From Puia sp963703355 (lineage in GTDB: Bacteria; Bacteroidota; Bacteroidia; Chitinophagales; Chitinophagaceae), in contig OY969813.1 in the NCBI GenBank assembly GCA_963703355.1, forward strand, positions 1,178,001 to 1,242,000: a stretch of 64,000 bases of DNA. The letters are read 5' to 3'. Position numbers and translations under genes: made by a program. This document shows positions 1 through 8,296 of the stretch, in pieces. Under the pieces are notes generated by a model. The model made no database searches. It had not been told where the DNA came from and saw nothing but the letters and a program-made list of their open reading frames with translations. Numbering within the stretch: the stretch's first letter is position 1; each line of letters begins with the position of its first letter.

Positions 1-64
1 CGTTCATGATTGACCGATTCCCAAATCAGCGATATTGGTAGAAAAATCAGCAATCTGTATATGC

Positions 65-92
65 TTTGGTTGTAGAATAGACGGGATCTTTG
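65..92 (+). promoter_or_regulatory. Candidate promoter for the aldo/keto reductase
   Basis: A TTTG box at 65-68 and a GATCTTTG box at 85-92 are 16 bp apart. This resembles the Bacteroidota TTTG / TAnnTTTG promoter with one mismatch in the -7 box. It lies 41 bp before the start codon at 134. Call rests on pattern only. Confidence 0.35.
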
Positions 93-133
93 CACTGTAA
101 ACAAATCACAAGCATTCAATAAAATAAAGAAAT

Positions 134-1117
134 ATGCAAAAGCGAATATTGGGAAAAAGCGGACTGGAAGTCTCCACGCTGGGTTTGGGGTGTATGGGAT
201 TAAGTTTTGGACTTGGTCTTGCAACAAATAAAGAAGATGCCATCAAATTAATCAGAAAAGCATTTGAACTCGGCATTACTTTTTTTGATACGGCAGAAGC
301 CTATGGCCCGTATGATAATGAGCTGATACTGGGGGAAGCTTTGAAACCATTTCGGAAAGACGTGGTGATCGCAACAAAATTCGGATTTAAAGAGGGCAGG
401 ACAACATTGGGTACCGACAGTCGCCCGGAGAATATCAGGTCTGTCACCGAAGCTGCGTTAAAACGTTTGGATACAGACGTCATTGACCTGTTATATCAGC
501 ATCGGGTGGATCCCAATGTTCCTATAGAAGACGTTGCGGGTGCGGTGAAAGAATTAATTAGGGAAGGTAAAGTGAAACACTTCGGAATGTCGGAGGCTGG
601 TGTGAAGTCCATACGCAGAGCACATGCTGTGCAACCGGTTGCTGCCCTGCAAAGCGAATATTCTTTATGGTGGAGAGAGCCCGAAAATGAAATCCTTCCA
701 ACGCTGGAAGAGCTGGGCATTGGATTCGTTCCTTTCAGTCCTTTGGGCAAAGGCTTTCTTACAGGCACAATAAACGAAAACACACAGTTTGATAAATCCG
801 ATTACAGAAATATTGTTCCACGTTTTACGGAAGAAAACAGGGCTGCCAATCAAAAGCTGGTTGAGCTACTTGGAGGAATTGCCAGAGAGAAAAATGCAAC
901 ACCCGCACAAATAGCGCTGGCATGGTTACTGGCTCAGAAACCCTGGATCGTTCCTATACCCGGAACCACCAAATTGCATCGATTGGAAGAAAATATCGGG
1001 GCTACTGCTTTGTTGCTGACGCCAGGTGAAGTAGAGGAAATAGATAAGGCATTTTCCGCTGTTCCTGTTCACGGTGATCGTTATCCTGCACAATTCCAAA
1101 AAATGGTTGACCGCTAG
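134..1117 (+). CDS. Aldo/keto reductase
   Basis: NAD(P)H-dependent cytoplasmic oxidoreductase of the aldo/keto reductase superfamily, 327 aa, full length for the class. The catalytic tetrad is visible: Asp52 and Tyr57 in FDTAEAYG, Lys82 in IATKFG, His123 in YQHRVD. The C-terminal part carries WIVPIPGTTK, the cofactor-binding region typical of the AKR13/YajO-like branch. The natural substrate cannot be read from sequence; aldehydes or ketones are usual. The gene appears monocistronic: its own promoter-like boxes lie upstream and a strong hairpin terminator follows at 1143-1177. Confidence 0.93.
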   Translation: MQKRILGKSGLEVSTLGLGCMGLSFGLGLATNKEDAIKLIRKAFELGITFFDTAEAYGPYDNELILGEALKPFRKDVVIATKFGFKEGRTTLGTDSRPENIRSVTEAALKRLDTDVIDLLYQHRVDPNVPIEDVAGAVKELIREGKVKHFGMSEAGVKSIRRAHAVQPVAALQSEYSLWWREPENEILPTLEELGIGFVPFSPLGKGFLTGTINENTQFDKSDYRNIVPRFTEENRAANQKLVELLGGIAREKNATPAQIALAWLLAQKPWIVPIPGTTKLHRLEENIGATALLLTPGEVEEIDKAFSAVPVHGDRYPAQFQKMVDR

Positions 1118-1142
1118 ATAAGTGAAATATATTTCTGAAAAT

Positions 1143-1177
1143 AAAAGACCCTCCGGATTAACCAAGAGGGTCTTTTT
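1143..1177. terminator. Bidirectional intrinsic terminator
   Basis: Perfect 11-bp stem AAAAGACCCTC / GAGGGTCTTTT with a 12-nt loop, flanked by A-run and T-run on the two sides. It lies between the convergent genes ending at 1117 (+) and 1207 (-) and can serve both. Confidence 0.85.
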
Positions 1178-1206
1178 GTTATAATATATTCTTTGAAACT
1201 GCCTTC

Positions 1207-1830
1207 TTATTTTCCTCCAAAGGCAAATACCAAACCGCCCGTAAAGCCGAATTGCAGAATGGTAGCATACGTTGTATAAGGATACACGTAACCTGGATAA
1301 CCGACATAGAATGCGGTGCCGGTAGCTTGTGGGCTGCCGAATAATTGTGCGCCGATTTTTAAGCCAAGATTTCCTGCAAGTGTAAATTTCACACCAGCCT
1401 TCACATCCCATGCAAATTTGGTTTCTGAAACAGAGCCCGCATAATCTCCCTTGTAGAATGCAGCACCGAGTCCAAGTCCCGCATAAGGTTGAATTTTCGG
1501 ATTGTTCGTATAATACTGTTCAAAATTAAGGAGCAGATAAGAAACAACTGCTCCATCGTTACCCGCGTTTTGCTGAACATTACCCAAATACGAATAAACA
1601 GGTATTTTCGTGCTTTGATACTGGTATAACAATTCAATTCCCGTGCCGTTTGCATTTATTCCTTCCACTGACACACCCCAGATACCACCTTCATTGAGGT
1701 AGGCATACGCATTCCCGAAATTCATCTTGTCTCTAAAATTATAACCGCCGTAAGCGTTGATGTCAAGATGTTGCGAGAGTGCAGAAAAACCAGCCAATAA
1801 AATGATAGTGGAAAAAATCAACTTCTTCAT
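1207..1830 (-). CDS. Small outer-membrane beta-barrel protein (PorT/OmpX-like)
   Basis: Predicted 207-aa exported protein. I chose the ATG at 1830, which gives a clean signal peptide (MKKLIFSTIILLAGFSALSQ); a longer frame to 1890 has no signal-like start. The mature part alternates polar and aromatic/Gly-rich strands (YGGYNF, YAGLGLGAAFY, GVKFTLAGNLGLKIGAQLF) and ends with a strand finishing in GGLVFAFGGK, as in 8-stranded outer-membrane barrels. Function unknown. It is convergent with the aldo/keto reductase and sits just downstream of the arylsulfatase fragments. Confidence 0.75.
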   Translation of the reverse strand: MKKLIFSTIILLAGFSALSQHLDINAYGGYNFRDKMNFGNAYAYLNEGGIWGVSVEGINANGTGIELLYQYQSTKIPVYSYLGNVQQNAGNDGAVVSYLLLNFEQYYTNNPKIQPYAGLGLGAAFYKGDYAGSVSETKFAWDVKAGVKFTLAGNLGLKIGAQLFGSPQATGTAFYVGYPGYVYPYTTYATILQFGFTGGLVFAFGGK

Positions 1831-1855
1831 AATGTATGTTTTAGTTAGTAAGAAA

Positions 1856-2608
1856 CTATTCCTCGAGATATTTTCTCTGTTCTTCATCACTCTTCAGTGA
1901 ATCCTGCTGTTGTTTATTCAATTGAGCTCCGGCCGGGTTAATATTTAAAACTATCTTATAAATCGTTCCCCCTTCAAAATCACTCTTTCCTCCATAATCC
2001 GCTACATGTGTTGCGTCATCAACACCAACATCTGCCGTTTCATCCGCAGAGAATATATATCCCTGTGTTTTATCGATTCTGTTTTGAGCAGCCAGTTGTC
2101 CATTTACAAATATCTTACCAGTTCCTCCGGCGCCGGGTTTCGGACCATCCCAGGAAAAGTCAAATAGAATTTGGCTTCTTCCTTTAATGGCAGTTTTACC
2201 CGATACTGTGTACGATGAAAGACCCAGATAATTGTAAGTAAACATCGGTTTTCCATTTTTCAAATATAAAACCCAACCTCCAAATTTACCACCCTGACAT
2301 AATAATACTCCATTGGCGTTCCCGGATTTGGCATCGACGTCAGCAGTAATGGTAAATGATTTATTCTTCATGTTAATGAATGCATTCTCCATCATGCCTA
2401 CCATGCCCGGATACAAATTCATTGATGTCCGGTCTCCGATCAAATCTGGCCTGCCTGCCACTTTGGGAATCATACGATCCAGCGTACGATCATCAATTGG
2501 CAGCACGTGATACTTGGTGGCTTCGCTGGTAAACAGATTCTGTAGTTCTTTTAATTTTTGCGGATTAGCAGCAGCAGAATCATGGGCCTGACTAAAATCC
2601 GTGTTCAT
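1856..2608 (-). pseudogene. Arylsulfatase, C-terminal part (separated by in-frame TGA)
   Basis: The 250 codons continue the arylsulfatase at 2621-4309 in the same reading frame: after its TGA come four sense codons (E-L-Y-N), then this ATG. Family members read DVWELYN at this point, so the stop replaces an expected Trp (TGG to TGA). The part contains PIDDRTLDRM, GRPDLIGDRTS, LYPGM and FGGWVLYLKNGKP, all typical of the C-terminal beta-sandwich region of AtsA-type sulfatases. It has no signal peptide, so on its own it would stay in the cytoplasm and lack the active site. Most likely the tail of a broken gene. Confidence 0.8.
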
Positions 2609-2620
2609 GTTATATAATTC

Positions 2621-4309
2621 TCATACATCCTCATTCAGCGGATGACGTGGTCCATATTCCCAAGGTGCCCGATGCACTGTACCTGCAAACCACCCATCAC
2701 TATAAATTCCACGGTTACCAAAGATTTCAAAATATTGCGTGGTCCTTGTAGATGGTGCATCCGCACTATCCCAGGTATATTCCATTGGAACGCCTTGAAT
2801 GGGTTGTTGCTCTACGCCATTCACCATTTTGGGAGCCGGAATACCAATTGCTGCGTACACTGTAGGTGCTATGTCAATTGCATGATGAAACTGATGACGA
2901 ACTTTTGTATCCGGTTTAATATGTCCTGGCCAGCTTATAATGAGCGGATTGGTTGTGCCACCGTACGTTCCAGCCTCCTGTTTTGTCCATGCAAATGGTG
3001 CGTCGCCTGCAACCGCCCATCCTGCGGAATAATGGGGGAAGGTATTCGGACCACCAAGCTCTTCCATCTTTTTTGTCTGATCAGCTACTGTTTCGGGTAC
3101 TCCGTTGAAATACGTCATTTCATTAAACATTCCATTCATTCCACCTTCAGCACTTGCACCATTATCACCGATAATATAAATAAATAACGTGTTGCTCGTT
3201 TCACCAAGACTATCCACTGCATCGTGTAAACGTCCGATCTGATAGTCTGTGTATTCTGCGAATGCCGCAAAAACTTCCATCTGATGTGCGAAAAGTTTTT
3301 TCTCTTCCGCAGATAGTTTATCCCAGTCTTTTATTTCTTTTGGTTTTGGTGCCAGCACGGTATTTGGTGGAACAATGCCCATTTTTATCTGGCGTGCCAG
3401 TGTTTCTTCACGAATCTTATCCCATCCCTGATCAAATTTTCCTTTGTATTTAGCGATCCATTCTTTCGGTACATGATGCGGTGCGTGTGTGGCGCCAGGA
3501 GCATAGTACATAAAGAAAGGTTTGTCGGGCGTGAGCGACTGCTGATAACGCATCCAGTTGATCGACTTATCGGCCATATCCTCATTGAAATTATAAGAAG
3601 GATCATTCTGTGGAATCTCGGCGTGTGCCGTTCCATCGTAAATCATAGGAGACCACATATTTGTTTCCCCCCCTATGAATCCATAGAACTTATCGAAACC
3701 AGAGTGCGTGGGCCAGCGATCAAAAGGACCAGACACGCTCACTTCCCATGGGGGTGTTTCATGGTATTTTCCAAATGCTGCGGTACTGTAACCGTTTTGT
3801 CTCAATACTTCAGCCATTGTAGTGATACTATGTGGGCGTATTCCTGTATTACCTGGAAAACCTGTAGCAAGTTCCATGATTGCTCCCGCGTTATTTGAAT
3901 GGTGATTATATCCCGTCAACAGCGCTACACGCGTTGGGGAACAGAGTGCGGTTGTATGAAAATTATTGTATTTAATACCCATCGCGGCAATTTTTTCTGC
4001 ATTGGGCATGTTGATCGGACCTCCAAAAGCACTGGATTGTCCGAATCCAATATCATCAATTAATACCACAATAACATTCGGGGCGTGTGCCGGTGCTTTT
4101 ACTTCAAAACGTGTAGGTGCCTTTGTATTTCTCGCATCCAGCGTTGTGTCTTGCTGATAGGGGGGCTCATTAATAGGAAGTACGGTACGATCCAGTCCCG
4201 AAGAATCTGCAGTTTGCGTAGCAGCAGCAACGGGTGGTGCTGACGAATTATTATTCTGACAGGAAGAAAAAAGAATCATTGCCAATAGGCACAAATACAC
4301 CGATTTCAT
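2621..4309 (-). CDS. Arylsulfatase (type I, formylglycine), truncated by in-frame stop
   Basis: Lipoprotein sulfatase hydrolysing sulfate esters. The start at 4309 gives a lipobox (LFSSC, Cys17). The core shows NVIVVLIDDIGFG with metal-binding Asp residues near residue 85, and the formylglycine signature C-S-P-T-R at 123-127 followed by LLTGYN. Length here is 562 aa; relatives of this branch run to about 800 aa, and the missing portion is present downstream in frame after a TGA at 2621-2623. The catalytic domain is nearly complete, so partial activity cannot be excluded. An anaerobic-type maturase or FGE gene was not seen in this window. Confidence 0.88.
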   Translation of the reverse strand: MKSVYLCLLAMILFSSCQNNNSSAPPVAAATQTADSSGLDRTVLPINEPPYQQDTTLDARNTKAPTRFEVKAPAHAPNVIVVLIDDIGFGQSSAFGGPINMPNAEKIAAMGIKYNNFHTTALCSPTRVALLTGYNHHSNNAGAIMELATGFPGNTGIRPHSITTMAEVLRQNGYSTAAFGKYHETPPWEVSVSGPFDRWPTHSGFDKFYGFIGGETNMWSPMIYDGTAHAEIPQNDPSYNFNEDMADKSINWMRYQQSLTPDKPFFMYYAPGATHAPHHVPKEWIAKYKGKFDQGWDKIREETLARQIKMGIVPPNTVLAPKPKEIKDWDKLSAEEKKLFAHQMEVFAAFAEYTDYQIGRLHDAVDSLGETSNTLFIYIIGDNGASAEGGMNGMFNEMTYFNGVPETVADQTKKMEELGGPNTFPHYSAGWAVAGDAPFAWTKQEAGTYGGTTNPLIISWPGHIKPDTKVRHQFHHAIDIAPTVYAAIGIPAPKMVNGVEQQPIQGVPMEYTWDSADAPSTRTTQYFEIFGNRGIYSDGWFAGTVHRAPWEYGPRHPLNEDV

Positions 4310-4430
4310 AAATTATGTTTAAATGATATACACAATTGTCCAACAAAATAGAGAATATCCGATCTCTTTTTTAGAACAAATTCCGCATCAAGTTAACAAA
4401 ATTTAGAATTACGATTCAAACATGAACGGG

Positions 4431-4537
4431 TTAATCAGCCGTTATCAATTTTACATTTGCAAGTCCGCATTTTTCGAGTACATCTGTGAGAATACCTTCC
4501 CGCGACCCGCTCCAGAACTGATGATCACGACGTCATA
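4431..4537 (-). pseudogene. Possible FAD/NAD-binding gene remnant
   Basis: On the minus strand after the isomerase gene a short stretch reads YDVVIISSGAGRG, like the Rossmann glycine motif of GMC-type oxidoreductases. After a +1 shift it continues GILTDVLEKCGLANVKLI before a TAA. It has no start codon, and a stop lies upstream in frame. GMC oxidoreductase genes are common neighbours of such isomerase genes in Bacteroidota. Only about 35 codons remain, so the identification is tentative. The rest of the 4310-4585 gap shows nothing I recognise. Confidence 0.3.
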
Positions 4538-4585
4538 CAAGGTTGAAGATTTTTATCTGCATGAATGTGTTGTGAAGATGAACAA

Positions 4586-5578
4586 TTAAACTTCGCTGCC
4601 CGCTTTCTCCACCAGCGCTTTGGTTGCAGTAACTCCGGGATAATCGTCGAGATAGCGACTGTCTTTATTGTACATCTTAAATAATCCACCCTCGTATTCA
4701 ATGCTAACCCAGCCGGTGAACCCGGATTTTTTGATGATCTTAAACATGCGATAGAAATCTGTTTCCTGATCATTTCCATTGGCATCGAAGAGATGTGTTT
4801 TAGCATGAACACCTTTCGCGTAGGGCATTAATTCTTCAATACCCTTGTAACGGTCATATTCTTCGAGACATTTTGTTTTCATGTAACCGGCAATATCCAT
4901 GGTTTCCGGCTTGGTTCTGTTGATACAGAAATTTCCGAAGTCGGCGAGAACGCCGCCGTGGTGACTATTCAATTCTTTCATCACATTTGCCAGCCAGGCA
5001 CCATTGCAGGAAATCCCCACATGATTTTCGACAATCACGTCGATCTGTTGTTTTTTACCATATTCAATCAAACGACCAAGACTGTCAACGGCTGCTTTGG
5101 CAACATCTTCAGGCTTTCCTTCACCTTCTATATTTACTCGAATCATAGGACAACCCAGCACTGCCGCTGCATCCATCCATTTATAGTGATTATCTACTGC
5201 TTTCAGTCGCGCAGTCTCGTTCAAATCACCCAACACTCCTTCACCATCTACCATGATGCGCAGATTATAACTGCCGGCATCCACAGAACGTTTTTTCAAT
5301 TCATTCAGATAAGCCGTATCTGCAGCCTTGCCTCCGTAAAACATGGAGCAGTAATCCAGCCCACGGATTCCCAGCTCTTTTGACTTCGATGCAAAATCCA
5401 GTGGATCCAGCTGTTTGGTCCAGAATTCACTCGCAAAAGAGAACTGTGAAATGGCGATCTGAAAAAATAATTCCTTACGACTGTCACCTAATAGAAAAGC
5501 GGGTAAGCCTGAAGCAAATCCTACACCAGCTGTAGCCGCGGCGGTATTTTTAATGAAGTCTCGTCTTTTCATATGCAA
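4586..5578 (-). CDS. Sugar phosphate isomerase/epimerase-like TIM barrel, Tat-exported
   Basis: 330-aa protein of the AP-endonuclease-2/xylose-isomerase-like TIM-barrel family. A twin-arginine signal starts the protein (KRRDFIKNTAAA, Arg5-Arg6, then an Ala/Gly-rich hydrophobic stretch), so it is probably exported folded to the periplasm. Metal-site acids are plausible in VIVENHVG, LADFGNFC, VHAKTHLFD and VSIEYEGG, the usual Glu/Asp/His positions. The substrate is unknown; relatives act on sugars or keto-sugars. It is divergent from the Nudix-type regulator at 5718 and may be controlled from the shared intergenic palindromes. A possible oxidoreductase remnant follows it. Confidence 0.85.
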   Translation of the reverse strand: MHMKRRDFIKNTAAATAGVGFASGLPAFLLGDSRKELFFQIAISQFSFASEFWTKQLDPLDFASKSKELGIRGLDYCSMFYGGKAADTAYLNELKKRSVDAGSYNLRIMVDGEGVLGDLNETARLKAVDNHYKWMDAAAVLGCPMIRVNIEGEGKPEDVAKAAVDSLGRLIEYGKKQQIDVIVENHVGISCNGAWLANVMKELNSHHGGVLADFGNFCINRTKPETMDIAGYMKTKCLEEYDRYKGIEELMPYAKGVHAKTHLFDANGNDQETDFYRMFKIIKKSGFTGWVSIEYEGGLFKMYNKDSRYLDDYPGVTATKALVEKAGSEV

Positions 5579-5620
5579 CGTTGTTATTTATTAATCAAGG
5601 GTTATGGGTTATTAATCCTT

Positions 5621-5679
5621 TTAGTGATATTTACTAATTGAAGGTATTGATAAATTTGTTATATTGTAATATTTACTAA
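5621..5679. promoter_or_regulatory. Two palindromic operator candidates between isomerase and Nudix regulator
   Basis: TTAGTGATATTTACTAA at 5621-5637 is an imperfect palindrome (arms 6 of 7 matching around TAT). A second copy at 5663-5679, ATTGTAATATTTACTAA, shares the 11-bp core ATATTTACTAA. Spacing is 42 bp, about four helical turns. Position in a divergent promoter next to a DNA-binding regulator suggests its operator; this is inference. Confidence 0.5.
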
Positions 5680-5717
5680 ATAAAAGTTTTTAACAGCGAC
5701 CTCCCTATTTTTACAGC

Positions 5718-6494
5718 ATGGAAACAAATGCGGAAGTACAGGACTTTCTATTAAATGGTCACCTTCACTATGTACCGAATGTGTCGATTGACTGTGCCAT
5801 TTTCGGATACCATGAACAACAATTAAAGATACTGCTCATCAAACACAAGCTGCTGAACGGGTGGTGTCTGCCCGGTGGTTATATTAAAAGAACAGAGACC
5901 CTGGTGAAGGCTGCCAATCGGATTGTGAAAGAGAGAACGGGTATCGGCAATCTTTTTATGCAACAATTCAAAACATTCGGCGATCCAAACCGTGCGCGTA
6001 TAAATGAATTTGATGAAGAGAAATGGTTTAAGGCAACAGGCGTTCGCATGAACAAAACAAACTGGCTGGTTGATCAGACGATCTCTATCGGTTTTTATTC
6101 CATCACTGATTTTGAGAATACAATTCCCAAACCCGATATGATGTCGGACGATTGCAAATGGTTTGATATAAACCGTGTGCCGCGTCTTGAATTTGATCAC
6201 AAGGAAATGACCAAAGAAGCATTGCATACCATGCGCATTGAATTATACCACTTTCCAATCGGGTATAATCTGCTGCCGGAAAAATTTACCCTCTCCGAGA
6301 TTCATACGCTGTATGAAACGCTTTCAGGGAAGAAACTGGATATCAGTAATTTTCCGAAAAAGCTTCTGACACTCGGATTGATAAAAAAACTAAATGAAAA
6401 ACGTTTTATTGGTCCGCATCGTTCACCTCACCTTTACAAGTTCGACAAAGCCGCCTATAACAGGGCACTCAAAGACGGGCTGGTGTTAATTTAG
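5718..6494 (+). CDS. Nudix-domain transcriptional regulator (NrtR/AraR type)
   Basis: 258 aa: N-terminal Nudix domain (about 20-160) and C-terminal winged-helix part (about 165-250, with FTLSEIHTLYETL and FPKKLLTLGLIKK). The Nudix box at 54-76 is degenerate: Gly54, Glu60, Arg68, Glu72 and Gly75 remain but the catalytic Glu pair is reduced (REU becomes RIV, EE becomes ER). This loss is the mark of family members that bind a ligand rather than hydrolyse it; NrtR senses ADP-ribose and the Bacteroides AraR senses arabinose. Ligand here unknown. Probable target: the divergent isomerase gene and itself, through the palindromes at 5621-5679. Confidence 0.85.
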   Translation: METNAEVQDFLLNGHLHYVPNVSIDCAIFGYHEQQLKILLIKHKLLNGWCLPGGYIKRTETLVKAANRIVKERTGIGNLFMQQFKTFGDPNRARINEFDEEKWFKATGVRMNKTNWLVDQTISIGFYSITDFENTIPKPDMMSDDCKWFDINRVPRLEFDHKEMTKEALHTMRIELYHFPIGYNLLPEKFTLSEIHTLYETLSGKKLDISNFPKKLLTLGLIKKLNEKRFIGPHRSPHLYKFDKAAYNRALKDGLVLI

Positions 6495-6504
6495 ATGGGA
6501 TCTA

Positions 6505-6813
6505 TTATTCATCCTCAAGTGTAACGAGTTGAATAGGCTCACCTTCCAGACAAATGCCGGGTATTAATGCATTCGGCGGTATATGATAAGTAAACTTTAC
6601 AGCCTGACCGTCTTTTTTAGTAACGGGAAATGAGTCAATCACAACAGGGTCAAGAATGGTATCTCCGGAAGTTTTGATCAGCCAACCCCCGCATGTTGTA
6701 TCTGACCCCGCAAGCACACCCGTGCCGCTATACAAAGGATTTGTGTTGGAATTTGATTTTTTACAACAGATGATCAGGCACATAAAAAATGAAATGACGA
6801 AAAAACGGCGCAT
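6505..6813 (-). CDS. Small hypothetical lipoprotein
   Basis: 102 aa with a lipoprotein signal (FFVISFFMCLIICC, modified Cys16 or Cys17) followed by a Ser/Asn-rich linker. The mature part is about 80 residues with two Cys and predicted beta strands (VKFTYHIPP, GEPIQLVTLED). Not recognised. Convergent with the Nudix regulator, 10 bp away. Similar small lipoproteins with a KKSNSN-like linker are frequent in Bacteroidota and usually lack known function. Confidence 0.6.
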   Translation of the reverse strand: MRRFFVISFFMCLIICCKKSNSNTNPLYSGTGVLAGSDTTCGGWLIKTSGDTILDPVVIDSFPVTKKDGQAVKFTYHIPPNALIPGICLEGEPIQLVTLEDE

Positions 6814-6980
6814 AATATTTCTTTAATAGTGCTAAGACAAGAATTCCGTCTCAAACGTTGTCAGCAGATCTTCTTATTTTTTGCGTTCGACAAAATCCAG
6901 CTAAGCAGATTAGGAACTTTTTCATGCCGGTGAGGAAATGTGTAAAGAAATAGCAGCTTTTATTGGTGAATGTTTGACCG

Positions 6981-6988
6981 TACATTTG
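6981..6988 (+). promoter_or_regulatory. Candidate -7 box for the MFS gene
   Basis: TACATTTG matches the Bacteroidota -7 consensus TAnnTTTG. It ends 6 bp before the ATG at 6995, so the mRNA would have almost no leader. No good -33 TTTG at the ideal distance, so the call is weak. Confidence 0.3.
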
Positions 6989-6994
6989 CATTTT

Positions 6995-8293
6995 ATGAAA
7001 CAGGAAAAACAGGCTGCCATTCCATTTACGGGCTATCAGAAATTTGCCATTTTCATTCTGGCAATCACGCAGTTTACCGTGATCCTGGATTTTATGGTAA
7101 TGTCACCGATGGGAGACATACTTATGAAATCTCTTAGCCTGAAACCAGCGCAATTCGGACTGGCAGTTTCCGCTTATGCATTTAGTGCAGGCTTTTCCGG
7201 ATTGCTCACGGCCGGTTTCGCCGATAAATTTGATCGAAAAAAATTATTACTATTCTTTTATTTCGGATTTATTCTGGGTACTTTCTTATGCGGATTCGCC
7301 AATACATATACCTTTCTGATCTCTGCAAGAATCATAACCGGACTTTTCGGCGGGGTGATCGGTTCTATTTCCATGGCCATCATTGCTGATCTTTTCGATA
7401 TACAACATCGTGGCAGGGTGATGGGTTTCATACAAATGGGATTCAGTGCAAGTCAGGTTTTGGGTATTCCTATAGGCCTGTATCTCGCTAATTTCTGGGG
7501 ATGGCATGCTCCTTTTTTATGGATTGCGGCCATGGCCCTCGTGATTGCGTTTTTAATCGCGTCGCGTATGCATCCACTTACGAAACATTTGTTGATAGAG
7601 AAAGATGGATCTGCTTTGAAGCATTTATTGCATACCGTTTCAAAAAAAGATTACAGAGTTGGATTCACGGCAACCACACTTTTATCGATCGGGGGTTTTA
7701 TGATGATGCCCTTTGGAAGTGCCTTTGCTATCAACAATTTGAAAATAACGCAACATCAATTACCATTGATGTTTATGATTACCGGACTGAGTACGCTGAT
7801 CATCATGCCCCTTGTAGGGAAATTCAGTGATAAGATAGATAAATTCAAAATATTTGCCATAGCCTCTGTGTGGACGATCATCATGGTATTGGTTTATACT
7901 AACCTTTCTTTAACGCCATTTGCATTAGTGATTTTCCTAAACATCCTCATGATGGCAGGTGTAATGAGCCGCATGATTCCTTCCCAAGCCCTGATAACGG
8001 GCATTCCTGCAATGCAGGATCGTGGCGCTTTTATGAGCATCAATTCATCTATTCAACAAATTGCAGGCGGTGTTGCAGCCGCAGTTGCGGGAATGATCGT
8101 AGTACAGAAGACAAAATTCAGCCCCATTGAGCATTACAATACTTTAGGGTATATAATTGTTTGCATTTCCTGTATTAGCATATTCCTGATCTATCGAGTG
8201 AGTGCGATGGTGAAAAAGAGATCCGCAGGCAAAGAAACAATTCAAGAATCCACTCAAAAAATTCTGGTAAGTAAAGAAGAAGTAGCAGTTTAG
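6995..8293 (+). CDS. MFS transporter
   Basis: 432-aa inner-membrane transporter with about 12 hydrophobic segments. The loop after TM2 reads GFADKFDRKKLL, the MFS signature, and GKFSDKIDKFK sits at the equivalent place in the second half. The overall pattern (ILDFMVMSPMGDILM in TM1) matches DHA1-type drug or sugar-efflux antiporters. I start at the ATG at 6995; an upstream ATG at 6938 adds 19 residues lacking membrane character. Substrate unknown. The gene stands alone, ending 3 bp before the convergent gene at 8297. Confidence 0.88.
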   Translation: MKQEKQAAIPFTGYQKFAIFILAITQFTVILDFMVMSPMGDILMKSLSLKPAQFGLAVSAYAFSAGFSGLLTAGFADKFDRKKLLLFFYFGFILGTFLCGFANTYTFLISARIITGLFGGVIGSISMAIIADLFDIQHRGRVMGFIQMGFSASQVLGIPIGLYLANFWGWHAPFLWIAAMALVIAFLIASRMHPLTKHLLIEKDGSALKHLLHTVSKKDYRVGFTATTLLSIGGFMMMPFGSAFAINNLKITQHQLPLMFMITGLSTLIIMPLVGKFSDKIDKFKIFAIASVWTIIMVLVYTNLSLTPFALVIFLNILMMAGVMSRMIPSQALITGIPAMQDRGAFMSINSSIQQIAGGVAAAVAGMIVVQKTKFSPIEHYNTLGYIIVCISCISIFLIYRVSAMVKKRSAGKETIQESTQKILVSKEEVAV

Positions 8294-8296
8294 TAT

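Noticed and set aside
2642..4157. Several long open frames on the plus strand across the sulfatase gene
   Set aside because: They are antisense shadows with Cys/Ile-rich sequence lacking any domain.
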